64,000 bases of DNA from Roseiarcus sp963737365 (GTDB lineage: Bacteria; Pseudomonadota; Alphaproteobacteria; Rhizobiales; Beijerinckiaceae): positions 1,798,001-1,862,000 of the forward strand of contig CAVTSD010000001.1 of assembly GCA_963737365.1 (NCBI GenBank), read 5' to 3'. Every line of letters begins with the position of its first letter. Position 1 is the stretch's first letter. This document shows, piece after piece, positions 17,530-24,510 of the stretch. The notes beneath the pieces were generated by a model. The model did no database searches, was not told the origin of the DNA, and saw nothing but the letters and a program-made list of their open reading frames with translations. Made by a program: the position numbers and the translations under genes.

Positions 17530-17670
17530 AATGCCAGCCGGCCCGACGCTTGAGTGCTCGGAAGCGTATGCGGCGCCATGGCCTTCAGTCCAATGTATTC
17601 TCCGTTGCGCACCGCGGCCTTGGCCATCGGGCCGTCGCGGCCCGTTGGAAACGGCGCTGATAAGCGCTCT

Positions 17671-17728
17671 TAAACGCCACTAAACGCTCGTAAACGTTAG
17701 TTAATTTACTTGCATTAACTAGCGTTTA
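17671..17728. repeat. Three 10-bp phased repeats leading into a 15-8-15 inverted repeat
   Basis: TAAACG begins at 17671, 17681 and 17691, giving three direct copies exactly 10 bp apart (TAAACGCCAC, TAAACGCTCG, TAAACGTTAG). The last copy is also the left arm of an inverted repeat: TAAACGTTAGTTAAT (17691-17705) pairs with ATTAACTAGCGTTTA (17714-17728) with one mismatch across an 8-nt spacer. Six T follow at 17729-17734, so a plus-strand transcript would form a weak AT-rich terminator; alternatively this is a protein-binding array. Both flanking genes are on the minus strand. Confidence 0.75.
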
Positions 17729-17744
17729 TTTTTTCGAATCGGGC

Positions 17745-17785
17745 CTTTTCAAGGGGTTACGGGCGATTCAAGCAAAAAATTTTTC
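17745..17785. repeat. Dispersed intergenic element, copy A
   Basis: CTTTTCAAGGGGTTACG (17745-17761) followed 14 nt later by AAAATTTTTC (17776-17785). The same two blocks occur at 47705-47721 (16 of 17 identical) and 47737-47746 (identical), 15 nt apart. Both copies lie between genes and downstream of a set of three 10-bp phased repeats of different sequence. Confidence 0.6.
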
Positions 17786-17901
17786 CCGTCTCGGGCTTCG
17801 AAGCGACGTATCTCCGACAGCCCTTCCTGGCCGACCGGCCGGACAGACGAAGGTCGAGTTCCACGAACAGAAATATGTATAGCACCAACTTTGGATTTTG
17901 T

Positions 17902-17947
17902 CTACAAAACGCTCTGCCACAACCCAAAACACCCTGCTACAAAACGC
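17902..17947. repeat. Pair of 11-bp direct repeats
   Basis: CTACAAAACGC occurs at 17902-17912 and 17937-17947, period 35 bp, with a related CAACCCAAAACACC between them. The pair lies about 95 nt beyond the stop codon of the anti-sigma gene, so it would be in that transcript's 3' region or an upstream site for the GST gene. Confidence 0.5.
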
Positions 17948-18041
17948 CCCGCCGCTTGTCGCATAACGGCCTCGACGGGTCGGAGCGCTCCAGGCGGCGG
18001 CGACCGGCTCGGTCCACACGGTCGGCGCCCTCACTCGCCGT

Positions 18042-18887
18042 TTAGGGGCGCGGCGGCTCCGTTGCGGAGGTTTCCCCACGCCGGAAAGCGTCGACGAACT
18101 CGCCCAGCGCCTTCTCGTCCATGTCGGAGACAGCGACATAGGCGAGGTTTGCATCAGCCCAGCGGACGACATGGTAGCCGTCGATCGTTTCAATCCCGCC
18201 TGCCCCACCGCGGACGCCCTTGGCGTCGCGCAGCAGCTCGGTCACCGCGACCAGGTGCTCGTTGTGCCGGTAAACGAGCGTCGGTGTCGGAACTCGGTCT
18301 ACGATGGTCACACGCCCGCCGACCAGCGGAAAACCCTCCGGCGCGAGATCGACAATGGTTCCGCTGACGGTTGTGCGGTTGGCGAGCCAGGGCTTGACCG
18401 TGTGCCGGTCGGAAGAGGCGACGTCGAACGGCTGGCCGGCAATCTCGGCGCGGGCGAAATCCGAAACGAGGTGTTGGGCGACATCGCCGGAGCTCGCAGG
18501 CGCGCGCAAGGACGTCAGTCCCACACCGACGGCAAAGCCGAGGACAGCGAAGGAGGCCGCCGTCGCAAGCGCCCGGCTGTCGAGCCATGAGCGACGGCGA
18601 AACGGGATGGCCGTCGCGGTGGAGGTGGCGGCAGCCTCAGGGGGAGGCGCCGCGGGAGCGGACGCCGCTAGCGCGGCGATGCGGTCGGCAAGCGCTTGCG
18701 GAGCCGCTTCACGCGGCGCGTGACGGCGGACCGCGTCGCGCAACGCAGCGAGGCGCCGATACTCGGCGGCGATGGCGGGATTGTCGCGCATCTCTCGCTC
18801 GAACGCGAGCGAGCCCATGGCGTCGAGTTCGCCGTCCAGCGCGGCGTTGAGTTTGAGAAGCCGCTCGTCGACGTTGCGGTCGGTCAT
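18042..18887 (-). CDS. Membrane-anchored anti-sigma factor
   Basis: Single-pass anti-sigma protein of 281 residues, predicted partner of the ECF sigma factor encoded 13 nt upstream. The N-terminal 75 residues (ERLLKLNAALDGELDAMGSLAFEREMRDNPAIAAEYRRL) have the helical anti-sigma layout but lack the HxxxCxxC zinc motif. One transmembrane helix lies at about residues 106-127, leaving a C-terminal periplasmic domain with TVKPWLANRTTVSGTIVDL, GGRVTIVDRVPTPTLVYRHNEH and YHVVRWADANLAYVAVSDM, the pattern of FecR-unrelated anti-sigmas found next to such ECF genes. Last gene of the minus-strand run metallophosphoesterase, cytochrome c, sigma, anti-sigma. Confidence 0.88.
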   Translation of the reverse strand: MTDRNVDERLLKLNAALDGELDAMGSLAFEREMRDNPAIAAEYRRLAALRDAVRRHAPREAAPQALADRIAALAASAPAAPPPEAAATSTATAIPFRRRSWLDSRALATAASFAVLGFAVGVGLTSLRAPASSGDVAQHLVSDFARAEIAGQPFDVASSDRHTVKPWLANRTTVSGTIVDLAPEGFPLVGGRVTIVDRVPTPTLVYRHNEHLVAVTELLRDAKGVRGGAGGIETIDGYHVVRWADANLAYVAVSDMDEKALGEFVDAFRRGETSATEPPRP

Positions 18888-18900
18888 GTCTCGGTCCTCG

Positions 18901-19443
18901 TCATCGCTCGGACTTCAACGTCTTGGCGAGCATGGCGCGCGCGCGGGCGAGCCGCGACATCACCGTGCCAACAGGGGTCTCGGTCGCTTCGGCGATTTCG
19001 CGATACGAGAGGCCGTTGATGTCGCGCATCGCCAGCGTTTCCAGAAAGGGCGAAGGAAGGCCCGCGATCGCCTGACGCAAGCGCTCGGCGTCTTCTAGAG
19101 CGATAAGCTCCTGTTCCGGATTGGGCGCAGCCTCCTCGCCCTCACGCAAATCGAGCGTGTCGAGATCGGCCATGTCGCCCATGTAAGCCACGGTTTTGCG
19201 CCGATTTCGAGCCATGAAGGTCATAGCGGCGTTGCGAACGATGGCGAGAAACCAGGGTTTCGGCCGATCGACCGAGACGGTGGCGAGAGCCTGGAGCGCG
19301 CGGAGCGCAGCGTCCTGCACGATGTCCTCGGCGTCGGTCGGGCTTTGCGACAAATATTTGGCCAGCGAGTAAGCATCGTCGAGCAAGGGCGGCACGATTT
19401 CGCGAAAGCGCTGCTCGGCAATCGGACTGCTCAAGCGGCGCAT
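18901..19443 (-). CDS. ECF RNA polymerase sigma factor
   Basis: 180-residue extracytoplasmic-function sigma factor. Region 2 is seen as AYSLAKYLSQSPTDAEDIVQDAALRAL plus RPKPWFLAIVRNAAM, and region 4 as LRQAIAGLPSPFLETLAMRDINGLSYREIAEATETPVGTVMSRLARAR, with no domains between, so it is a group 4 sigma. ATG at 19443 has only a weak ribosome site and lies 16 nt after the cytochrome c stop. Its membrane anti-sigma is encoded next. The operon begins with exported proteins, so the sigma probably responds to an envelope or redox signal; a candidate autoregulatory promoter is noted at 20863-20891. Confidence 0.92.
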   Translation of the reverse strand: MRRLSSPIAEQRFREIVPPLLDDAYSLAKYLSQSPTDAEDIVQDAALRALQALATVSVDRPKPWFLAIVRNAAMTFMARNRRKTVAYMGDMADLDTLDLREGEEAAPNPEQELIALEDAERLRQAIAGLPSPFLETLAMRDINGLSYREIAEATETPVGTVMSRLARARAMLAKTLKSER

Positions 19444-19459
19444 CCCGCGGGCGCACCCT

Positions 19460-19888
19460 TTATTTGGCGCGCTCCTTCAAGTAAGCGATCACGTCGGCGC
19501 GGTCCTGCGGATTGTCCAGGTGAAAGAACATTTTGGCGCCGGGCGCGACAGCCTGCGGATCGGTCAGCCACTTGTCGAGCGTCTCCTCGTTCCAGACGAT
19601 ATTGGTTGATTTGAGCGCGTCGGAATAGTCGTAATCCGAGAGGGAAGCGGCTCTGCGCCCGAATACGCCGCGATGACGCGGCCCGACGTCATTCTTGTCG
19701 AGCGAGTGACAATCCTGGCAGGCTTCGTAGAGCGCCTCGCCGCGAGTGGCGTCGCCTGCGAGGGCGCCGGCCCAAGCAGTCCCCGCGAGCGCAGCCGAGA
19801 CTGCGGCGGCAAGCATCGCCGCGGCGACATGTTTCTCTCTTCTGCCGAGATTTGGCTTAGACCTTTCGAGAAAGCGAATCGTGTTCAT
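19460..19888 (-). CDS. Exported class I c-type cytochrome
   Basis: Soluble or membrane-attached periplasmic mono-haem cytochrome c of 142 residues. A signal peptide (hydrophobic AAAMLAAAVSAALAGTAWAGAL) precedes the haem motif CQDCH near residue 57; GPRHRGVFGRRAA and the axial-Met region APGAKMFFHL follow, as in cytochrome c550/c2-like proteins. The ATG at 19888 was chosen over upstream codons because it gives a normal n-region. It is encoded between a Tat-exported phosphoesterase (10 nt upstream) and an ECF sigma gene (16 nt downstream), which implies a role tied to that stress response, perhaps electron delivery in the periplasm. Partner enzyme unknown. Confidence 0.9.
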   Translation of the reverse strand: MNTIRFLERSKPNLGRREKHVAAAMLAAAVSAALAGTAWAGALAGDATRGEALYEACQDCHSLDKNDVGPRHRGVFGRRAASLSDYDYSDALKSTNIVWNEETLDKWLTDPQAVAPGAKMFFHLDNPQDRADVIAYLKERAK

Positions 19889-19898
19889 CGGGACCGTC

Positions 19899-20825
19899 TC
19901 AGGAAAGATCAGAGTCCGTGACCGCAAGGCTGGTGGGCGTGGGCGCATAGACGACCTCGCGGACGCCAAGCCATTTGCGCAATTCGCCCGCCGGCACGAG
20001 CTTCGGCCCAGGTGCGGGCGCCGTTCCTGGAGCCGGCTGCGGAAAGGCGGTTGAGCGCGCGGTGTGGAACGTGACGGCGCCTTCCACCTTCTGCATAAGC
20101 TGATGGATATGGCCGTTGAGCACGGTCACAGAGCCGAAGCGCGACAGGTAACTTAGCGCTTGCGCTGAATCCTCGGTGCCCCAGCCCCATTCGGGCGCGA
20201 TCATCCAAAGAGGGATATGCGAGAAGATGACAATGGGCGTCGAAGTGGACTTGGCCTTGAGATCATCTTCCAGCCACTCGAGCTGCTCGGCGCCGAGCGA
20301 CCCAAGGCCATTCTTCTTCAGATCGACGACATTGTTGAGCGACACGAAATGCACGCCGCCCTGGTCGAACGAGTACCAGCCGCCGCCAGTCGCGCCCTTG
20401 CCGAAGCGTTCGAGATAGACGGCGCGCGTCTTGGGATCGAGGATGTCGTGTTCGCCAGGCGCATAGTGGACGTCGAGCTTGCCGCGGCCGATCATTTGTT
20501 GCGCATCGTCGAATTCGTTCGGCTTTGCTGCGTGGCTGATGTCGCCCGTATGGATCATGAACGCGGGCTTCCTGGGCATCGCAGCAATCTTGTCGATTGC
20601 CGCGTCGAGCGTTGCGCGCGCATCCGGATTGGCGGGCTTGGCGAAGCCGATGTGGCTGTCGGAAATCTGGACGAAGGAAAAGCCGCTCTCCGCTGCTTTT
20701 GCTGAGCCAATGAGCCTGGACGACGGCACGCCGCCCGCGACCGTCCACACCACGCCGGTTCCGGCCCAGAGCATGCATTTCAGGGTTCGACGGCGGTCGA
20801 GGCCGTCTTCGTGATCGCGTGTCAT
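19899..20825 (-). CDS. Tat-exported calcineurin-like metallophosphoesterase
   Basis: Probable periplasmic phosphoesterase of 308 residues. The N-terminus has a twin-arginine signal (DRRRTLK followed by a hydrophobic segment to about residue 46). The metallophosphoesterase blocks are in order: ISDSHIG (D-x-H), HTGDISH (GD), PGEHD (in place of GNHD), FSHIPLW and LNGHIHQ (GHxH). ATG at 20825 has GAGGGG 7-8 nt upstream. It starts a four-gene minus-strand run with cytochrome c, ECF sigma and anti-sigma. The Glu in GEHD instead of Asn is a variation in a metal/catalytic block. Substrate unknown. Confidence 0.88.
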   Translation of the reverse strand: MTRDHEDGLDRRRTLKCMLWAGTGVVWTVAGGVPSSRLIGSAKAAESGFSFVQISDSHIGFAKPANPDARATLDAAIDKIAAMPRKPAFMIHTGDISHAAKPNEFDDAQQMIGRGKLDVHYAPGEHDILDPKTRAVYLERFGKGATGGGWYSFDQGGVHFVSLNNVVDLKKNGLGSLGAEQLEWLEDDLKAKSTSTPIVIFSHIPLWMIAPEWGWGTEDSAQALSYLSRFGSVTVLNGHIHQLMQKVEGAVTFHTARSTAFPQPAPGTAPAPGPKLVPAGELRKWLGVREVVYAPTPTSLAVTDSDLS

Positions 20826-20862
20826 CTGAGTACCCCTCTGCGGCGAAAAGGCCGTCAAGGGG

Positions 20863-20891
20863 ATGACTCAGAAGGAGCGCGGTTTATTCCC
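20863..20891 (-). promoter_or_regulatory. Candidate ECF-type promoter for the phosphoesterase-cytochrome-sigma operon
   Basis: On the minus strand GGGAATAAA (20891-20883) and GTCAT (20867-20863) are separated by 15 nt, and transcription would start about 30 nt before the ATG at 20825. A GGAA-type -35 with a short GTC-type -10 is the general form of ECF promoters, and the operon encodes an ECF factor, so autoregulation is plausible. I know no exact consensus for this subgroup. Confidence 0.4.
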
Positions 20892-20919
20892 GCGAGGGTT
20901 TAAGAAACCGAGTCCGGCT

Positions 20920-21714
20920 TTACGGCGCGTCGATGCGGCTCAGGGCTGAGCGCAAGGAATCGCTTGGCGCCCGCAACAGCCCGCCAAGCGGCGAATCGAA
21001 ATCGTCGATGAGGAAGATCGCGGAGGCGACGCAAATGGCGCAGGTCACGATCGACAAATAAACGACGGCGTTGCGCGGCGAGAGCAAGCCAAAAATTCCG
21101 AACACGACAGCCAGCCAAGCGCACATCGCCAGCATCAGCGGCCAGGCGATCGTGTCATGCGCCGTTTCAATCAGCTGACGCCGGGCGTGCAGCGCTTCGT
21201 CGATCTGATTGGCCAATGTGTCAGCAAGCCGTTGGTGGAAATGGTCGGAAGGGTCGAGTTTATGAATCGCGAAGTCGACCTGGATCAGCAGTGCGCCGAG
21301 CTGTTCGCGCTCGACGTCCGACGTCGGCGGGAAGCGAGGATAATCGCCCGAGGGCGCCGGCTCGTCGCGCCAACTGTCGGCGATGGCAGCCGCCACATAT
21401 TTCCGCAGCGTCGCGCGCATCGGCTCGGCGTCGGGACCATATTCCCGCAGATGGATGTCGAGATTCGACAGATCACCCGCGAACGCTCTTAGCCGCGCGT
21501 CGAATGTATCGAACGTGCCTTTCACCTCCGAGAGCAGGAGGCTCAGCACCAGCGCGGTGAAGGTAACCAGAATGGAGACAACCAGACGGACGTGATCAAC
21601 CGTCTCGCTCGTACGATGCCGCTCTCCCAGTCGGCCATGCAGATACATGCCCAGAGCGGAGGCGCTGAGCAGGAGAACGAAGACGATGAAGACGAGCAGG
21701 CCGCCGTGCGCCAT
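20920..21714 (-). CDS. DUF4239 (bestrophin-like) membrane protein
   Basis: Integral membrane protein of about 264 residues. Two hydrophobic segments near the N-terminus (GLLVFIVFVLLLSASALGMYL and VVSILVTFTALVLSLLLSEV), a long amphipathic middle (SNLDIHLREYGPDAEPMRATLRKYVAAAI), and two more near the C-terminus (WPLMLAMCAWLAVVFGIFGLL, VVYLSIVTCAICVASAIFLI) followed by DFDSPLGGLLR match DUF4239 proteins, distant relatives of bestrophin channels. I took ATG 21714 rather than the TTG at 21735; neither has a clear ribosome site. Function unproven; an anion-channel-like role is only suggested by the family name. Confidence 0.82.
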   Translation of the reverse strand: MAHGGLLVFIVFVLLLSASALGMYLHGRLGERHRTSETVDHVRLVVSILVTFTALVLSLLLSEVKGTFDTFDARLRAFAGDLSNLDIHLREYGPDAEPMRATLRKYVAAAIADSWRDEPAPSGDYPRFPPTSDVEREQLGALLIQVDFAIHKLDPSDHFHQRLADTLANQIDEALHARRQLIETAHDTIAWPLMLAMCAWLAVVFGIFGLLSPRNAVVYLSIVTCAICVASAIFLIDDFDSPLGGLLRAPSDSLRSALSRIDAP

Positions 21715-21876
21715 TGCTAAGGTCGACTGTCTCAATGGCGCGGATTCAACAAGAGCTCAGCTCGTGGCTAAGCCATACCTGGAGCATTTGGGTTGTCGCG
21801 CGGCGGAGAGCCGTTTTTTGCTGGATCGTTCGGGCAACGACTTTTCCGTGTCGTCTCAGCGAGGCGTGAGAGACCA

Positions 21877-22239
21877 TTATCTGCGGTAAACACCGCCGTG
21901 GTACCCGTGATACGCGCCTCCGTGATACGCGCCTCCGTGCCAGCCTCCGCCGTGATAGTAGGCGCCGCCGCCGTGATAATAGCCGCCGTGGTAGCCGCCA
22001 TAATAACCGCCGTGGTAGCCGTACCCGCCGCCATAGAACCCAGGAGCGACGACGACCCCGCCCCCGCCGTAAGGCACGCACGCGCCAAAGGCGTTACGAA
22101 AGAAAGCGGGTCCGCATCCGCCTGCGGCTAGCGTAATGTTCGAATCGGCGTGGAACGGCGCAGGAGTCTGCATCGCGTGCGCCGAGCTAGCTAGAAGTGT
22201 CGTGAGGGCGGCCTTCGAGGCTAGGGAAGCAAGTCGCAT
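21877..22239 (-). CDS. Secreted Gly/Tyr/His-rich GCG-motif protein
   Basis: 120-residue exported protein of low complexity. A signal peptide (LASKAALTTLLASSAHA) is followed by GGCGPAFFRNAFGACVPYG, the GCG...GxC block seen in small Rhizobiales secreted proteins, and then about 55 residues made of YHGG and GGYYGG repeats ending HGGVYRR. ATG 22239 has a strong GGAGGAA site. The His/Tyr/Gly-rich tail may bind metal or surfaces; there is no catalytic motif. Two cysteines could form one disulphide. It stands alone between the DUF4239 gene and cimA. Confidence 0.75.
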   Translation of the reverse strand: MRLASLASKAALTTLLASSAHAMQTPAPFHADSNITLAAGGCGPAFFRNAFGACVPYGGGGVVVAPGFYGGGYGYHGGYYGGYHGGYYHGGGAYYHGGGWHGGAYHGGAYHGYHGGVYRR

Positions 22240-22403
22240 CAAATTCCTCCAGTTCGGCCTTGTCTCGAATTGCAGAAATGCGGGCCTCTTTCGCATTGTT
22301 CCGGCGAGACGTCCAAGTCCTGCACATCGCCACTGTCTTGCGGACGTCCTGGTTTAGAAAGCGTTAATCACGACGCGCGTGACACCCCGCGCCCACGAAG
22401 TCT

Positions 22404-24002
22404 CTATTGCGCGGCGACGCCGATTTTGATGAGCCGGTAGTTGATCGCGTCGACCAGCGCCTGGAACGAGGCGTCGATGATGTTGCCCGACACCCCGACC
22501 GTCGACCAGGCGCCCCCGTTCCCGTCGCCAAACTCGATCAGGACGCGCGTCACCGCGTCCGTGCCGCCTTGAAACACGCGCACGCGATAGTCGCGCAGCT
22601 CAAGGTTCTCGATGTATTTTTGATAGACCCCGAGGTCCTTGCGCAAAGCGAGATCGAGCGCGTTGACCGGGCCATTGCCTTCGGCGGCTGAAATCAGCCG
22701 CTCCTCGCCAATGCGGATCTTCACCACCGCCTGCGAAGCCGAATAGGTGACGCCGGGCGCGACCACTTTGCGTTCGACGCTGACATGAAAGCTGTCGACG
22801 GCGAAATATTCCGGCACGCCGCCGAGCACGCTTCGGGCCAAAAGCTCGAACGAGGCGTCGGCCGCCTCGTAAGCGTAGCCTTGCGCCTCGCGCGCCTTGA
22901 CCTCGTCGAGGAGGCGCCCAAGCCGGGGATCGTCGGGCTTGGCGTCGACGCCGAGCCGGGCAAGTTCGCTTAGAAGATTTGAGCGCCCGGCCTGATCCGA
23001 AACGAGCACGGCGCGCGTGTTGCCGACGCTGTCGGGCGGAATGTGCTCATAGGTCCGCGGGTCTTTGGCGAGGGCGGAGGCGTGAATGCCGGCCTTGGTC
23101 GCGAACGCCGACGCGCCGACATAGGGCGCGTGCCGGTTCGGAGCCCGGTTGAGCAGTTCATCGAAGGCGCGCGAGACATGCGTGATCTCGCGCAACGCGT
23201 CCGCCGTCACGCCGGTCTCGAAATGCTCGTTGAGCTCCGGCTTCAGGGCCAATGTGGGGATGAGCGTGACGAGATTGGCGTTACCGCAACGCTCGCCCAA
23301 ACCGTTCAACGTGCCTTGCACCTGCCGCACGCCGGCGCGGATGGCGGCGAGCGAGTTGGCGATCGCGTTGCCGGTGTCGTTGTGGGCATGAATGCCGAGA
23401 TGCGCGCCTGGAATGACGCGCGCGACCTCGCCGACGATGCGCTCGATCTCATCAGGCAGCGTGCCGCCGTTGGTGTCGCACAGCACCGCCCAACGCGCGC
23501 CGGCGTCGATCGCGGTGCGGGCGCAGGCGAGCGCATAGTTCGGGTTGGCTTTGTAACCGTCGAAGAAGTGCTCGCAATCGACCATCGCCTCGCGGCCGGC
23601 GCCGATCGCGGCCCTCACGCTGTCGGCGATGGCCTCAAGGTTCTCCTCGAGCGTGCAGCCCAGCGCGACATGAACGTGATAGTCCCAGGACTTGGCGACA
23701 TAGACGATCGCGTCGGCGTCGGCAGCGAGAAGACCGGCAAGGCCTGGGTCATTGGCGGCCGAGCGGCCGGGCCGCTTGGTCATGCCAAAGGCGCAGAAGC
23801 GGGCGCGGTTGGTGGGCTTCTTCTTGAAGAATTCCGTGTCGAGCGGGTTCGCTCCCGGATAGCCGCCCTCGACATAGTCGACGCCGAGCCGGTCGAGCAT
23901 CGCCGCGATGCGCCGCTTGTCGTCGAGCGAGAAGTCGACGCCCGTGGTCAGCGCGCCGTCGCGCATCGTCGTGTCGAACAGGTAGAGGCGTTCCTTGGCC
24001 AT
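22404..24002 (-). CDS. cimA: (R)-citramalate synthase
   Basis: Condenses acetyl-CoA with pyruvate to citramalate, the pyruvate route to isoleucine; cytosolic. The 532-residue protein has the HMG-CoA-lyase-like TIM barrel (LYLFDTTMRDGALTTGVDFS, DYVEGGYPGANP, LCDTNGGTLPDEI, GIHAHNDTGNAIANSLAAI, GTLNGLGERCGN) and the C-terminal LeuA allosteric domain (VKIRIGEERL...VNALDLALRKDLG). VEGGYPGANP and the long form identify citramalate synthase rather than isopropylmalate synthase. The barrel motif reads DGAL where relatives usually have Gln after the Ala. ATG at 24002 lies just 7 nt downstream of the GNAT stop on the same strand, so it is in a cysS-GNAT-cimA run. Confidence 0.93.
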   Translation of the reverse strand: MAKERLYLFDTTMRDGALTTGVDFSLDDKRRIAAMLDRLGVDYVEGGYPGANPLDTEFFKKKPTNRARFCAFGMTKRPGRSAANDPGLAGLLAADADAIVYVAKSWDYHVHVALGCTLEENLEAIADSVRAAIGAGREAMVDCEHFFDGYKANPNYALACARTAIDAGARWAVLCDTNGGTLPDEIERIVGEVARVIPGAHLGIHAHNDTGNAIANSLAAIRAGVRQVQGTLNGLGERCGNANLVTLIPTLALKPELNEHFETGVTADALREITHVSRAFDELLNRAPNRHAPYVGASAFATKAGIHASALAKDPRTYEHIPPDSVGNTRAVLVSDQAGRSNLLSELARLGVDAKPDDPRLGRLLDEVKAREAQGYAYEAADASFELLARSVLGGVPEYFAVDSFHVSVERKVVAPGVTYSASQAVVKIRIGEERLISAAEGNGPVNALDLALRKDLGVYQKYIENLELRDYRVRVFQGGTDAVTRVLIEFGDGNGGAWSTVGVSGNIIDASFQALVDAINYRLIKIGVAAQ

Positions 24003-24009
24003 CGGGCTC

Positions 24010-24510
24010 TCAGTGTCGGGTCGGGGGCGCTGACTCGGCGCCGAGCGTTTTGGTCATCGTGGTGTTGGCGAGCCACTCGTCGCCGATGCGCACGAGATTG
24101 CGCTTCTGCGCGGTGAAGCCCTGACGCTCGAACAGGGGTTTCGCGACATCGCTCGCCTCGGTGATGATGCGCTTCGCGCCGCGCGCCTGCGCAAGTCTGG
24201 TCAGGGCGTCGACTAAGGTCCGTCCGACGCCTTGACGAGCGAATTCGGGCTCGACGAACAGCATGTCGATCTCGTCTGCGCCTTTGAGGCTGGCGAAGCC
24301 GGCGACAGCGCCGTCGATTGTCGCGAGCAAGGTCAGCGCCCCTGCGAGACGGGCGCCAAAAGCCTCTTCATCGTCTGCGCGCGCCGCCCAGGCCTCACGC
24401 TGGTCGTCGCTATAATCTTCGGCCGCGAGCTCCTCGATGCTCGCTCGAAAGATCTCGGCGCACCTTTTCGCGTCGGCCGGAACATACGGGCGTAGCGCAA
24501 CGGCGCTCAT
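24010..24510 (-). CDS. GNAT family N-acetyltransferase
   Basis: 166-residue GCN5-like acetyltransferase. The fold is recognisable: N-terminal strand VALRPYVPADAKRCAEIF, a central AGFASLKGADEIDMLFVEPEFARQGVGRTLVDAL with the acetyl-CoA loop RQGVGR (Q/R-x-x-G-x-G/A) near residue 95, and a C-terminal RIITEASDVAKPLFERQGF. The ATG overlaps the cysS stop codon (ATGA), so translation is coupled to cysS. Acceptor substrate unknown. Confidence 0.9.
   Translation of the reverse strand: MSAVALRPYVPADAKRCAEIFRASIEELAAEDYSDDQREAWAARADDEEAFGARLAGALTLLATIDGAVAGFASLKGADEIDMLFVEPEFARQGVGRTLVDALTRLAQARGAKRIITEASDVAKPLFERQGFTAQKRNLVRIGDEWLANTTMTKTLGAESAPPTRH

Larger units (their letters stand above)
17530..18041. 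other. Repeat-rich intergenic region, no gene seen
   Basis: About 510 nt between the GST gene and the anti-sigma gene, both on the minus strand. It is AT-rich in the middle and holds three separate repeat structures annotated individually: three 10-bp phased repeats running into a 15-bp imperfect inverted repeat (17671-17728), a dispersed element shared with the 47.7-kb intergenic region (17745-17785) and a pair of 11-bp direct repeats (17902-17947). No open frame here has credible coding character. Confidence 0.7.

Noticed and set aside
22277..22302. EcfG-like promoter before the Gly-rich protein (GGAAC-N17-CATT)
   Set aside because: One mismatch in the short -10; expected by chance at this frequency.
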